64,000 bases of DNA, from positions 62,001-126,000 of the forward strand of contig CAMBMO010000003.1 in the NCBI GenBank assembly GCA_945868805.1, written 5' to 3'. Of the stretch, positions 1 to 7,587 are shown in pieces. The DNA is from Singulisphaera sp. GP187. GTDB lineage: Bacteria > Planctomycetota > Phycisphaerae > Phycisphaerales > SM1A02. The stretch's first letter is position 1. Each line of letters opens with the position of its first letter. The notes below the pieces were generated by a model that saw only the letters and a list, made by a program, of their open reading frames with translations, searched no databases and had not been told where the DNA came from. The translations under genes and the position numbers were made by a program.

Positions 1-194
1 TCGCCATTAAACAGGAAGCTCATCATAAAGTAAGCCTGTGACGGTGATTCAACTTACGAATCATCACAACCCATAGCCGGTTCGGTCAGCGGCTCCACCA
101 GCCATCCCGGGTGATTCTGGTTGTGACACATCGGTGGAAGTCGTTCAGGGCAACAGCGTACGCTTGGGCTCTCTATATGAGTGGATTGCTTGGA

Positions 195-1961
195 ATGTCA
201 GCTCGCGCAGGAATCTTGCTGGTCTGTGTTTTCGTCGTGGTTGGATGCCAGGATGAACAGTTCCATGTGATCGATCTTCAAGCCGAAGAGCACTTGCGAG
301 AAACAAGCGAATCGATCGGCGAACCATCAAGCATTCCGACAATGAGCAAGGCCGAATCGCGCTATCCCGGGGTGAACTTCACGCCAGATTCTCCAGGCCT
401 CAATCAACCGCCCACTGTGAATCCCAAGCCCGAAGATCTGAAGTACCAGGCGCGCGACAGAGTGGTCTTGGATGTCAACAAGGTCATTCAAGAAGTAACC
501 AAACCGCTCGAAGTTTCGGCGAGCGCCGAGCACTTCACGCTCGCCAAGAGCGTCCAGTGCGCGATCAACAAGAGCCTTGAGTACCGCGTCGCCGAAGAAA
601 CTTATTTGCTTATTGCACTCGATCTGCTGATCCAGCAGCACATCTGGAGCCCGCGAATATTTGACTCGATTTCTCCACAGGTTCAAGGCGTATCGCTCAA
701 CGGAACTCAGTCGACCGCGCTTCAGCTTGTGAACAATTTCTCGGTCAGTCAAAAGCTGCCATATGGCGGAGCGATCAGCGCAAACATTCTCGCGACTGCA
801 TCGGAGCAACTCAATGATGCAGTCAATACGGGTCAGGCAAGCTCGCTCGACATTGCGCTCTCGCTCGACATTCCGCTCCTGCGTGGAGCGGGGTTGATCG
901 CTCAGGAAGATCTCATCCAAGCAAAGCGAAATCTCGTCTATGGGGCGCGGGCTTTCGAGGATTTTCGTAGACGCTTTTACATCGCAATCTTCAGCGATTT
1001 TCACGAGTTGGTCGTGCAGCAACAGGTGATCTCGAACACGCGAAACCAGATTAGGAGCCTTCGATCGATCGTCGAAAGAGAAGATGCTCTCGTCACGAGC
1101 GGTCGGCAGGTCGCATTTCAGGCTGATTTGGCGAAGCAACGCGCCCTTTTTGTCATCGATCGCCTTGCCGCGCTCGAAGAGACCTATCGACTTGCAGTCG
1201 ATCGATTCAAGTTGCGGATTGGATACCAGACGGATTCGCCAGTGGTAATCGATCCAGAAATGCTCGACCTCGATCCGCCCGTTATTGATACACCGCGCGC
1301 CATCGCATTCGCGTTCGAATGGAGACTCGACTTGCAAAACACGCGCGATCTCGTCACTGATGCGCGGCGCCGTGTCGACAACACCCGCAACCTCGTATTG
1401 CCTGGAGCCGATTTCTTCGCGGATGCGTCGTTGCTGAGGAACCCAGACTTCTTCAACGGAATCCAACTCGACGATTCGTTCGGCAATTACACGGTGGGAA
1501 TGAAGTTTGATCTTCCACTCGATCGGACGATTGAGGAGGTCAATGTTCGAAAGGCTCAAGTGTTGCTCGAGCAGATCGATCGCAGATATGTCTTCGCCCA
1601 GAACACCGCTGCGGTCGAAGTGCAACAAGCGATCCGTCGCATCGACAGAGCCCTTTACACCCTGTCGTTACAGGACCGAAATATCGAAATCGCTAAGAAC
1701 CGACAGGCGAGCATCGATGCGGCTCCGGATCGAGCGAGTCCACGTGATCGCACCGACGCGGTGGATGCACTCAATTCAGCGGAAAACGACAAGGCACGTG
1801 CACTGCGCGAAGTGCAAATCGCGATTCTGGAATTCCTCCGCCAGAGCGGTCAACTGCGGGTTTCAGATGACGGGGAAATTATCGCTCCAGATGGCATGCA
1901 GGTCCGATATAGGCGAGGCTCTGGAATTCTTGCCCAGCCCGCAGGAATTCCTCCCGCTTGA
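195..1961 (+). CDS. TolC-family outer-membrane efflux lipoprotein
   Basis: Likely outer-membrane channel of a tripartite export system. From the ATG at 195 the product has 588 residues and begins with a lipoprotein signal: Arg4, a hydrophobic stretch, and a lipobox ending VVVGC with Cys18. The remainder resembles TolC-family proteins, with long amphipathic helices around residues 260-340 and 470-560 and segments such as LDIPLLRGAGL and FDLPLDRTIEEVNVRKAQVL. In-frame starts also exist at 111 (GTG) and 177 (ATG); I chose 195 because it gives the most compact signal peptide. Positions 1-194 show no gene. The HlyD-like partner follows after 39 bp. No inner-membrane ABC or RND pump is adjacent, so it must lie elsewhere or upstream of the window. 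Confidence 0.82.
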   Translation: MSARAGILLVCVFVVVGCQDEQFHVIDLQAEEHLRETSESIGEPSSIPTMSKAESRYPGVNFTPDSPGLNQPPTVNPKPEDLKYQARDRVVLDVNKVIQEVTKPLEVSASAEHFTLAKSVQCAINKSLEYRVAEETYLLIALDLLIQQHIWSPRIFDSISPQVQGVSLNGTQSTALQLVNNFSVSQKLPYGGAISANILATASEQLNDAVNTGQASSLDIALSLDIPLLRGAGLIAQEDLIQAKRNLVYGARAFEDFRRRFYIAIFSDFHELVVQQQVISNTRNQIRSLRSIVEREDALVTSGRQVAFQADLAKQRALFVIDRLAALEETYRLAVDRFKLRIGYQTDSPVVIDPEMLDLDPPVIDTPRAIAFAFEWRLDLQNTRDLVTDARRRVDNTRNLVLPGADFFADASLLRNPDFFNGIQLDDSFGNYTVGMKFDLPLDRTIEEVNVRKAQVLLEQIDRRYVFAQNTAAVEVQQAIRRIDRALYTLSLQDRNIEIAKNRQASIDAAPDRASPRDRTDAVDALNSAENDKARALREVQIAILEFLRQSGQLRVSDDGEIIAPDGMQVRYRRGSGILAQPAGIPPA

Positions 1962-2000
1962 GGATCGCTTCTGAAGAGGCTTGCTCATAGGCTTGCATAT

Positions 2001-3671
2001 ATGTCCAGTGACTCGATCCAACCATCTCGCTCCCATCGACTTCGCAGAATCGTTCTCGTCGCGGTCTCTGTGGTCATCGTTGGAGGAGTGACGACAGTCG
2101 CACTCACGGGTGGAAGGACGAAGTCGCAAGCGTCCAAGACGAAGGGCTTGATCGAGAGCGGTGCCGAGTTGTACATCGTCGACCGCACGGACTTCGACAT
2201 GATCATCCCCGTCTCCGGAGAGCTCGCGGCACTTCGTCAGGTCGAAGTTCGAAACTTGCTCGAAGGGCGCTCGGTGATAACGGAAATCGTCCCCGAGGGA
2301 AGACTCGTGCGTAAGGGCGACCTGCTGGTGAAGTTCGCAAGCGAGGAATCTGCGGACAAGATCAAGGACATGCAGGACAAGTGCAAGACGGCACAGGCTG
2401 AGGCGGTGTCCAACGAACAAGCACTGGCGATCAAACAGAACGAACGATCGAGCGAGATCGAGAAGTCGCAACTTCAGGTGAAATTGGCGCAGCTCGCCCT
2501 CGAGGGCTGGATAAACGGCGAACTCGTTTCGAAGCGGCAGCAGTTTGCGACCGCCCTCGAAGCAGCGACCATTGACGCGCAGAGGCAGCGAAAGAGGTTT
2601 GGCGAATCCGACGCGCTCGTCGCCAAGGGATTCATCAGCCGGGATGAATACGAGAGGGACCGCATCGCACTCATTCAGGCGGATGCCAAGGTCAAGCAGT
2701 CGGCGCTCGACATCGAGGTCTATGAGAAGTTCCAGCGACCCCAAGACGAGGCAAAGAAACAGTCCGATCTGGATCAAGCGATTGCCGAACGGAGTCGAAC
2801 GCAGCAGAAGAAGGATTCCGAGATCGTCAAGGCACAGTCAGACCTTGAGAGCGCGCAGTTTCGGTCCAAGACAGCGGCAGAACGCCTTGCGCAAGGCCAA
2901 AAAAACCTCGAAAACACTTCGATTCTCTCGCCGACAGAGGGTTTGGTTGTGTACGCAAGCAGTTTGGAATCAGGAGGATGGGGCCGAGGCGGAGACGCGC
3001 CACCACCTGCCGCCGGCACAGAGATGAAGCCGAACGAACTGGTCATGATCATTCCGGACACGTCGCAGATGGTTGCATACCTCAAGGTGAGCGAGGCGCT
3101 CTCAGGGCGTATCAAGCCCGATCAGGAAGTGACGATTTTCGGCGATGCGAATCCAACCGTTCCAATCCGCGGAACCGTCATGAATGTCAGTGTGCTTGCC
3201 GAGAGCGGTGGCTGGCGCGATCCGAATCGTCGCGACTACAAGGTGCGCGTCCTGCTTGACGAAGCTGATTCGCTCGGACTCAAGCCGAGTATGCGCTGCA
3301 AGGCGTCCATCCTGCTCGGTCGGGCGGAGGGCGTACTCAGCATTCCGGTGCAGGCGATCTTTCGTCAAGGATCGGCAAGTTTCGTTTATGTCACGGATGG
3401 CGCGGGATACAGCCAGCACCTCGTGACACTCGGTCGATCAAGCGAGATGGATGTCGAAGTGCTTTCCGGCCTCAACGAGGGCGACCAGGTTCTTCTGCGC
3501 GAACCGCGCGCGGAAGAAATCCTCGCTCGGCTCCCACCCGAAGTGGTCAACCCAAAGGATGATCTCGATTCGGGAAAGTCGAGCCGAGGATCGAAGGGGA
3601 AGCCAATCGACTCGACTGTCGATCCCGAGGCGAACCAGCCGACGAGCGCAGTTCCGATGCGCGGATCGTGA
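2001..3671 (+). CDS. HlyD/RND-type periplasmic adaptor protein
   Basis: Membrane-fusion protein that would link an inner-membrane transporter to the TolC-like channel encoded 39 bp upstream. The 556-residue product has one N-terminal membrane anchor (about residues 14-36, after a basic RLRR). A lipoyl/barrel half follows (SGELAALRQVEVRNLLEG), then a long alpha-helical hairpin rich in Gln, Lys and Glu (about 110-310), then the second barrel half (ILSPTEGLVVYASS). The C-terminal membrane-proximal domain carries VSEALSGRIKPDQEVTIFGD and IPVQAIFRQGSASFVYV. The last 40 residues are polar and probably disordered. Substrate is unknown. TolC plus HlyD without a pump gene is an incomplete export operon. 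Confidence 0.85.
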   Translation: MSSDSIQPSRSHRLRRIVLVAVSVVIVGGVTTVALTGGRTKSQASKTKGLIESGAELYIVDRTDFDMIIPVSGELAALRQVEVRNLLEGRSVITEIVPEGRLVRKGDLLVKFASEESADKIKDMQDKCKTAQAEAVSNEQALAIKQNERSSEIEKSQLQVKLAQLALEGWINGELVSKRQQFATALEAATIDAQRQRKRFGESDALVAKGFISRDEYERDRIALIQADAKVKQSALDIEVYEKFQRPQDEAKKQSDLDQAIAERSRTQQKKDSEIVKAQSDLESAQFRSKTAAERLAQGQKNLENTSILSPTEGLVVYASSLESGGWGRGGDAPPPAAGTEMKPNELVMIIPDTSQMVAYLKVSEALSGRIKPDQEVTIFGDANPTVPIRGTVMNVSVLAESGGWRDPNRRDYKVRVLLDEADSLGLKPSMRCKASILLGRAEGVLSIPVQAIFRQGSASFVYVTDGAGYSQHLVTLGRSSEMDVEVLSGLNEGDQVLLREPRAEEILARLPPEVVNPKDDLDSGKSSRGSKGKPIDSTVDPEANQPTSAVPMRGS

Positions 3672-3720
3672 CGAGTCGAGTCATTTGTGACCTAGAGCAA
3701 TTCTTGGGATACTCGCACGC

Positions 3721-4458
3721 ATGGTGAGAGTCGCACTCCTTCTGGTCTTGGGACTCATCATCGCAGTCGCACCAGATCCGCCACGTGTCTTGGTTTTCTC
3801 GAAGACCGCTGGCTTTCGCCACGCATCGATCCCCGACGGGATGAAGTGCATCAAGGAGATCTTGGGATCAGATTTCGCCGTCGATGCAACCGAGGATGCA
3901 ACGCGGTTCACGAAAGAGAATCTTGGGCGGTATCGAGTGGTCGTCTTCCTTTCGACAACGGGCGATGTGCTCGATGCTGCGCAACAGTCAGCATTTCAGG
4001 AGTACATCGAATCTGGAGGCGGATTTGTCGGCGTGCACGCCGCGACCGACACCGAACACGGTTGGCCGTGGTACGAGGAGATGATCGGCGCGCATTTCGC
4101 GGGGCATCCCGACATTCAGAAGGCGACGGTCATCGTTGAAGACCGAACACACGCGTCGACGGCGATGCTCCCGGATCGATGGGATCGCACAGACGAGTGG
4201 TATCGCTTCAATCGCAACCCGCGCAAAGTCGACGGAATCCATGTGCTCGCGCGGATGGACGAAACGACATATCAAGGTGGAGGGATGCCCGACGATCATC
4301 CATGTATGTGGTGGAGAGAGATGAAGTCCGGTCGCAGTTGGTACACGGCGGGCGGTCACACGAAGGAATCCTTCTCCGAGCCACTCTTCAAAGAGCATCT
4401 CCGGCAAGGGATAATCTGGGCGTCAAACGTGGCGGTACCAGCAGTCGGCAAGAAATAA
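3721..4458 (+). CDS. ThuA-like domain protein, probably exported
   Basis: 245-residue protein of the ThuA family (glutamine-amidotransferase-like fold, common in planctomycetes and linked to sugar metabolism). An N-terminal hydrophobic segment MVRVALLLVLGLIIAV looks like a signal peptide. Family signatures are the first strand RVLVFSKTAGFRHASI, the loop GGGFVGVHAATDTEHGW, the segment GAHFAGHPDIQKATVIVED, and the C-terminal GRSWYTAGGHTKESFSEP. Exact enzymatic activity is not established for most members. It is separated by 49 bp from the HlyD gene and by 19 bp from the membrane-protein gene downstream, so cotranscription is possible but the functions look unrelated. Confidence 0.85.
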   Translation: MVRVALLLVLGLIIAVAPDPPRVLVFSKTAGFRHASIPDGMKCIKEILGSDFAVDATEDATRFTKENLGRYRVVVFLSTTGDVLDAAQQSAFQEYIESGGGFVGVHAATDTEHGWPWYEEMIGAHFAGHPDIQKATVIVEDRTHASTAMLPDRWDRTDEWYRFNRNPRKVDGIHVLARMDETTYQGGGMPDDHPCMWWREMKSGRSWYTAGGHTKESFSEPLFKEHLRQGIIWASNVAVPAVGKK

Positions 4459-4477
4459 AAGTCGGCAAGAGGAAACA

Positions 4478-5353
4478 ATGACAGAATATTCATTCACGAA
4501 TGTCTGGGGTCAAAGTTGGGCGCTCTACAAAAAGTCATGGATGATCTTGACCGTCAGTGTCGTCGTGTACTTCGCTGCAAACCTTCCGACATGGGGGCTC
4601 TCGACCGTCCAGAATGTCCTGAAGATTGTGCAAGAGAAAAACCCAGATTCCGTCGATTTCGAGATGGTTACGCAGAAATTCAACGCGGGAATGGGATTTT
4701 TCATCGCGGTGTACTCGCTGGTTGTTCTCATTCCGCTCTATGCGGGCATGCTCTGGATGGGACTGCGCGCGGCGCGCGGGCAGACGCCCGAGATCCGCGA
4801 CATTCTTCGTGGGTTTCGGAGGTTTCCGAGCGTCTTAGGAACCGTCCTGTTGACCTATGTCATCGTGCTCGTGCCAATCGCGTTGGCGGTCGCAGTCGGC
4901 GGCGCAATCGCATTTTGGGGAGTGGGGATCGAGACATTCGAGGATGGCATTGATCTGTCGGATTTCGACAACTACTCAAAGGCCGCGCTTGCCGGTGGTG
5001 CAGCATGGGCGCTTGTCTGCATCGTCGTGGCATACTGGATCGTGATTCGACTTTCGCTTGCGATGTTTGTCGTGATCGACGAATCCCTCGGCGCTCGAGG
5101 ACCGCTCCAAAGCATCGAATTGTCCTGGCGCATCACGCGGCAGAGAGCGCTTTCTTTGCTGGGGCTTTTCATCACGATCGGGTTGATGCTGATAGCAACA
5201 TACCTGTGCTGCTGCCTTCCGGTGATTTTTGTTGGATGTCCACTCGCGCTCGTCATGGGCGGTCTCGCTTACAACATGTTGCTCGGAAGAGACGGGTTCA
5301 TCAATCAAAGCGCAACCCCATTTGCAAACCAACCCACCGACGCTGCTTCGTGA
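4478..5353 (+). CDS. Multi-pass membrane protein (paralogue of next gene)
   Basis: 291-residue integral membrane protein of unknown function with about six hydrophobic segments (for example ILTVSVVVYFAANL, FFIAVYSLVVLIPLYAGML, VLLTYVIVLVPIALAVAVGGAIAF). The order of segments and the motif SIELSWRITRQRA before the last two helices recall the broad group of bacterial glycerophosphoryl-diester-phosphodiesterase-membrane-domain or DUF975-like proteins, but I cannot name a family. The neighbouring gene has the equivalent segment GALAKSWRMTRNQN, so the two look like tandem paralogues that may form a heteromer. The start ATG at 4478 follows a purine-rich GAGGAAACA. Confidence 0.7.
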   Translation: MTEYSFTNVWGQSWALYKKSWMILTVSVVVYFAANLPTWGLSTVQNVLKIVQEKNPDSVDFEMVTQKFNAGMGFFIAVYSLVVLIPLYAGMLWMGLRAARGQTPEIRDILRGFRRFPSVLGTVLLTYVIVLVPIALAVAVGGAIAFWGVGIETFEDGIDLSDFDNYSKAALAGGAAWALVCIVVAYWIVIRLSLAMFVVIDESLGARGPLQSIELSWRITRQRALSLLGLFITIGLMLIATYLCCCLPVIFVGCPLALVMGGLAYNMLLGRDGFINQSATPFANQPTDAAS

Positions 5354-5375
5354 AATTCGCGATCGAATTCGAAGC

Positions 5376-6200
5376 GTGCTGGTGCGACCGAGCGCATCGC
5401 TCATGTGGGCTGGCGCGATTGCCGCACTCATGGTGCTCATGGCAAGCTTGCCACTCATCGGATCCCTTCGCGCCATCCTGACTTCCAGCTTGGCTGGTGA
5501 CAGTGGCGGTTCACTGCATGGTGCAGATCTTGCGGCGGATCAATCGATCGCAGAACTGAGCGGACTCTTAGGAGGGATCATCGTGCGATTCTCGGTGAGT
5601 CTGGCTCTCTTGTTATTCGTGGTGATTCCCTTCTCATATGGTGCAGCGCTCGCGGGTCTTCGCGCCATGCGCGCAGAACAACCTCGTCGAGGGGACTTCT
5701 TCGCTCCGTATTTTCATGCGCGGGAGTTTGCGCTCTTCTCGGTCGCCTTGCTTCTTGTCACGATTGCTCCTCTGGCGATCTGGCTGGTCGTCGCTGTTGT
5801 GCTCTCGGTGATCGCGACCATCGTGCTTTCGTCAAGCGGCGCCGACCCGCTGTCGCAGGTACCGATGATCACGATGCTCGTGATGGTTGTTGGCTTTCCA
5901 TTCGTGTTCCTGAGTGTCTATCTTCAATTTCGGTTTGTCTACGGCGGTGTCGCAATCATCGACCCAAGAATGGGTCGTGTGGGAGCTCTGGGTGCGCTTG
6001 CCAAATCATGGCGGATGACTCGGAACCAGAACTGGCCTCTCTCGATCGTGGCGCTTTACGCGATGTGGGCTCCGATTCGCGAGGCTGTCCGCGGTTGCGG
6101 GATCGGTCTCTTTACTCGAGGACTCCCCGAGTTTCTCGCACTCTTCAGCGGGTCCTACGAGGTCCTTGTCGAACGAACACAATCGCAAGAAACACTGTGA
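5376..6200 (+). CDS. Multi-pass membrane protein (tandem paralogue)
   Basis: Integral membrane protein of unknown function, about 274 residues if it starts at the GTG at 5376; the ATG at 5403 is the alternative. The frame stays open back to 5229 inside the upstream gene, but that stretch is hydrophilic and lies over real coding sequence, so I exclude it. Hydrophobic segments include LMWAGAIAALMVLMASLPLIG, RFSVSLALLLFVVIPF, FSVALLLVTIAPLAIWLVVAVVLSVIATIVL and MLVMVVGFPFVFLSVY. The SWRMTRNQN motif near the C-terminus matches SWRITRQRA in the preceding protein. Its 3' end overlaps the convergent cation-transporter gene by 46 bp. Confidence 0.65.
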   Translation: MLVRPSASLMWAGAIAALMVLMASLPLIGSLRAILTSSLAGDSGGSLHGADLAADQSIAELSGLLGGIIVRFSVSLALLLFVVIPFSYGAALAGLRAMRAEQPRRGDFFAPYFHAREFALFSVALLLVTIAPLAIWLVVAVVLSVIATIVLSSSGADPLSQVPMITMLVMVVGFPFVFLSVYLQFRFVYGGVAIIDPRMGRVGALGALAKSWRMTRNQNWPLSIVALYAMWAPIREAVRGCGIGLFTRGLPEFLALFSGSYEVLVERTQSQETL

Positions 6201-7093
6201 CCAGTCTGTTTGGGCTTGCACGGCTCGCAGTGTGCCGTCGCGACGCCACTGCCTCCGAGTGCGGCGATGGCGCGGTCTTCGATGACGCTTGCGACATCGT
6301 GGCTCTGCGCCACGCTCATGTCTGCGGGTAGGCGGATGTGCATGTCGACCCAGTGGTTGCTTCCATCATGGCGACAGCGCAGCCGATGGAATGAACAGAT
6401 CTTCGGAGTATTCGGTCCATCCTGCAGATGACTGGTGAGGAGTGACCGAAGGATTTCAAAGTCGCCATCATCCTGTCGATCGATCAAGCGACTGACTGAA
6501 CTCTTTGCGACGCGCCATCCCAAGTACATCAGCAAGGATCCCAGCGCGATGGCGATGGCCGGATCGACCCACCACCACTGCGTTAATTGAATGATGACGA
6601 GTCCAGCGATCACCGCGGCGGTCGTCAGCGAATCAGAGAGAATGTGCACGCCATCGGCGATGAGCGCCGCTGAATTGGTGCGCCTCCCTGACGAAATCAT
6701 GAGCCACGCGAGAGCGAGATTGATCACTCCGCCAGATACGACTAGCGTGATGCCCAACGATGTGTTTTGAATCGGCGTCGAGCGCACCATTAACGACTGC
6801 GCGGAGTGAATCAAGATGAACGCGCCGGCCGCGATGAGCATTCCACCTTCGACTGCTGCGCTGACGAATTCGACGCGTCCGTGACCGTATGGATGATCGT
6901 CGTCGGGTGGCTTCGCGGCCATTCGCACCGCGCCCAGTGTCATGACACTCGCGACGACATTCACGATCGATTCGAGCGCGTCGGAAAGGACCGCGTCCGA
7001 TCGCGTCACCCACCAAGCCCACAGTTTCACCCCCAAGATCACGAGCGATCCGATAACGGCGATGCCAGCGATCGTTGTTTGGGTCAATCTCAC
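6155..7093 (-). CDS. Cation diffusion facilitator (CDF) family metal transporter
   Basis: 312-residue inner-membrane CDF transporter that would export divalent metal ions (Zn, Fe, Mn or Co) in exchange for protons. Seen directly: helix I GIAVIGSLVILGVKLWAWW; helix II with the acidic metal-site motif SDALESIVNVVA; the linker HPYGHGRVEF; helix V with the paired site ADGVHILSDSLTT; and a cytoplasmic C-terminal domain from about residue 205 with HRLRCRHDGSNHWVDMHI. Start is GTG at 7093. Metal specificity cannot be assigned. The gene converges on the upstream membrane protein, and their 3' ends overlap by 46 bp. Confidence 0.92.
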   Translation of the reverse strand: MRLTQTTIAGIAVIGSLVILGVKLWAWWVTRSDAVLSDALESIVNVVASVMTLGAVRMAAKPPDDDHPYGHGRVEFVSAAVEGGMLIAAGAFILIHSAQSLMVRSTPIQNTSLGITLVVSGGVINLALAWLMISSGRRTNSAALIADGVHILSDSLTTAAVIAGLVIIQLTQWWWVDPAIAIALGSLLMYLGWRVAKSSVSRLIDRQDDGDFEILRSLLTSHLQDGPNTPKICSFHRLRCRHDGSNHWVDMHIRLPADMSVAQSHDVASVIEDRAIAALGGSGVATAHCEPCKPKQTGHSVSCDCVRSTRTS

Positions 7094-7140
7094 GAGAAGT
7101 GTCTTACCACAGGCGGGATCAACTCTCTACGATTGGACTG

Positions 7141-7584
7141 ATGCCAGTTCCCCCCAATCGTCCGTATCACCCGCAAGGAAATCCCAGTGACAACGATGGT
7201 CCGCGCGGGAGTGGACTTGGATCATCCCGTGGTGGTCGTGGCGCTCCACGCGGGAACACTTCGAGAACAGGAGCATGGAAGAAGACGGAGGGTGGTCCAC
7301 GTGCGCGCCCTGTAGCACTTCGACTGGCGGCGGCACGAGCCGATCTGGAGAGAATGATCCGTGAGCTTCAAGATGCGACGAAAGCGTTGTCGAGTCCATC
7401 CGTTCAATTTCCTGCAACCAGCGTCCTTGAACACACCAAGGAACTCGATCTCGATGCAATCTTCGCTCCATGGCGTCGGGTTCGTGCTGCACTTGCGGAT
7501 GTTGAACGCGCATGCGTCTCGATCGAGCGATTGAAGTTCCCACCGAAACCATTTGCTCCGAGAGACTTCCCTCCTAGACTGTGA
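7141..7584 (+). CDS. Small Gly/Arg/Pro-rich hypothetical protein
   Basis: 147-residue protein with no family I recognise. Residues 1-55 are low-complexity and rich in Gly, Arg, Ser and Pro (RGSGLGSSRGGRGAPRGN), reminiscent of RNA-binding RGG tails. Residues about 60-130 are predicted alpha-helical (LRLAAARADLERMIRELQDA, WRRVRAALADVERACVSIERL) and the end is proline-rich. The ATG at 7141 was chosen because it lies after the divergent CDF start (7093); upstream in-frame starts would overlap that gene's leader. The stop is only 3 bp before the metalloprotease start, so translation may be coupled. Confidence 0.6.
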   Translation: MPVPPNRPYHPQGNPSDNDGPRGSGLGSSRGGRGAPRGNTSRTGAWKKTEGGPRARPVALRLAAARADLERMIRELQDATKALSSPSVQFPATSVLEHTKELDLDAIFAPWRRVRAALADVERACVSIERLKFPPKPFAPRDFPPRL

Positions 7585-7587
7585 ACC

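Noticed and set aside
327-1628. Long antisense open frame (433 codons) opposite the TolC-like gene, and similar long antisense frames at 24028-24801, 27792-28637 and 31579-32724
   Set aside because: They follow the codon pattern of the real genes on the other strand, contain no domain signal and lack sensible starts; GC-rich coding sequence readily gives such shadows.
195-3671. Complete tripartite efflux operon
   Set aside because: Only channel and adaptor are present; the next gene is a ThuA-like protein and not a pump.
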